NCBI GenBank assembly: GCA_002391555.1
Contig: DGFG01000155.1
Span: forward strand, 1-5,922
Direction: 5' to 3'
Origin: Firmicutes bacterium UBA3906
Lineage (GTDB): Bacteria; Bacillota; Clostridia; Caldicoprobacterales; DTU083
Length of the DNA stretch: 5,922 bases
In this document: piece by piece, positions 5,882 through 5,922 of the stretch
Layout: each line of letters begins with the position of its first letter
Position numbering within the stretch: position 1 is the first letter of the stretch
Position numbers and translations under genes: made by a program
Notes under the pieces: generated by a model
The model's database searches: none
Told to the model about the DNA's origin: nothing
What the model saw: the letters and a program-made list of their open reading frames with translations, nothing else

Positions 5882-5922
5882 CAGCATTAATAACTAAGCA
5901 ATACCAATAGCTAATCAATCTC

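Noticed and set aside
5882..5922. Vegetative promoter or upstream gene end at the right edge
   Set aside because: CATAAT (minus strand, 5875-5870) has only a poor -35 partner (TTAGTT) at 16 nt, and the few codons before TAG at the edge are too short to identify a gene.
952..5922. CcpA cre or known AraR/XylR operator sites in the gaps
   Set aside because: I looked through all intergenic stretches and found no match to the cre consensus or to the Bacillus AraR or XylR operators.

Overview
The window reads like the chromosome of an anaerobic, plant-polysaccharide-using member of the Bacillota, probably Clostridia-like. The evidence is purine-rich Shine-Dalgarno sites (AGGAGG, GGGGAGG, AAGGAGGT), two TTG starts, strong use of AGG for arginine, a GH39 xylosidase of the Thermoanaerobacterium type, and an ECF sigma / DUF4179 anti-sigma pair, an arrangement typical of that phylum. 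The genus cannot be named from the sequence. The first 20 bases are not genomic: they match the Nextera/Tn5 sequencing adapter, so the window starts at the end of a draft contig.

Every gene lies on the minus strand, so transcription runs from the right edge to the left. Reading that way, 5837-1155 holds a three-gene hemicellulose cluster: a GH43 glycosidase (xylosidase or arabinofuranosidase), L-arabinose isomerase (araA) and a GH39 beta-xylosidase (xynB). The gaps are 88 and 89 bp and neither holds a convincing terminator. A clear intrinsic terminator follows xynB. None of the three proteins has a signal peptide, which suggests that imported arabinoxylo-oligosaccharides are cut in the cytoplasm. 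GH43 and GH39 would release arabinose and xylose, and AraA would convert arabinose to ribulose. AraB, AraD, xylose isomerase, xylulokinase and a transporter are not in the window.

Beyond the terminator, a very A/T-rich tract made of a degenerate AAAATT-like unit leads into a promoter-like pair, TGTGAC-N16-CGTC, of the kind recognised by Bacillus-type ECF sigma factors. It lies about 55 nt upstream of the ECF sigma gene. That gene overlaps the next one, a membrane-anchored DUF4179 anti-sigma factor, through an ATGA junction. The anti-sigma gene is cut by the contig end after 127 codons.

Nothing here clearly amounts to a new system. The points most worth a second look are the probable autoregulatory ECF promoter and its periodic upstream tract, the inverted repeat in the leader of the first hydrolase gene, and the adapter at the contig end. 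No RNA genes, CRISPR arrays or mobile elements were seen, and no gene-free stretch exceeds about 205 bp.
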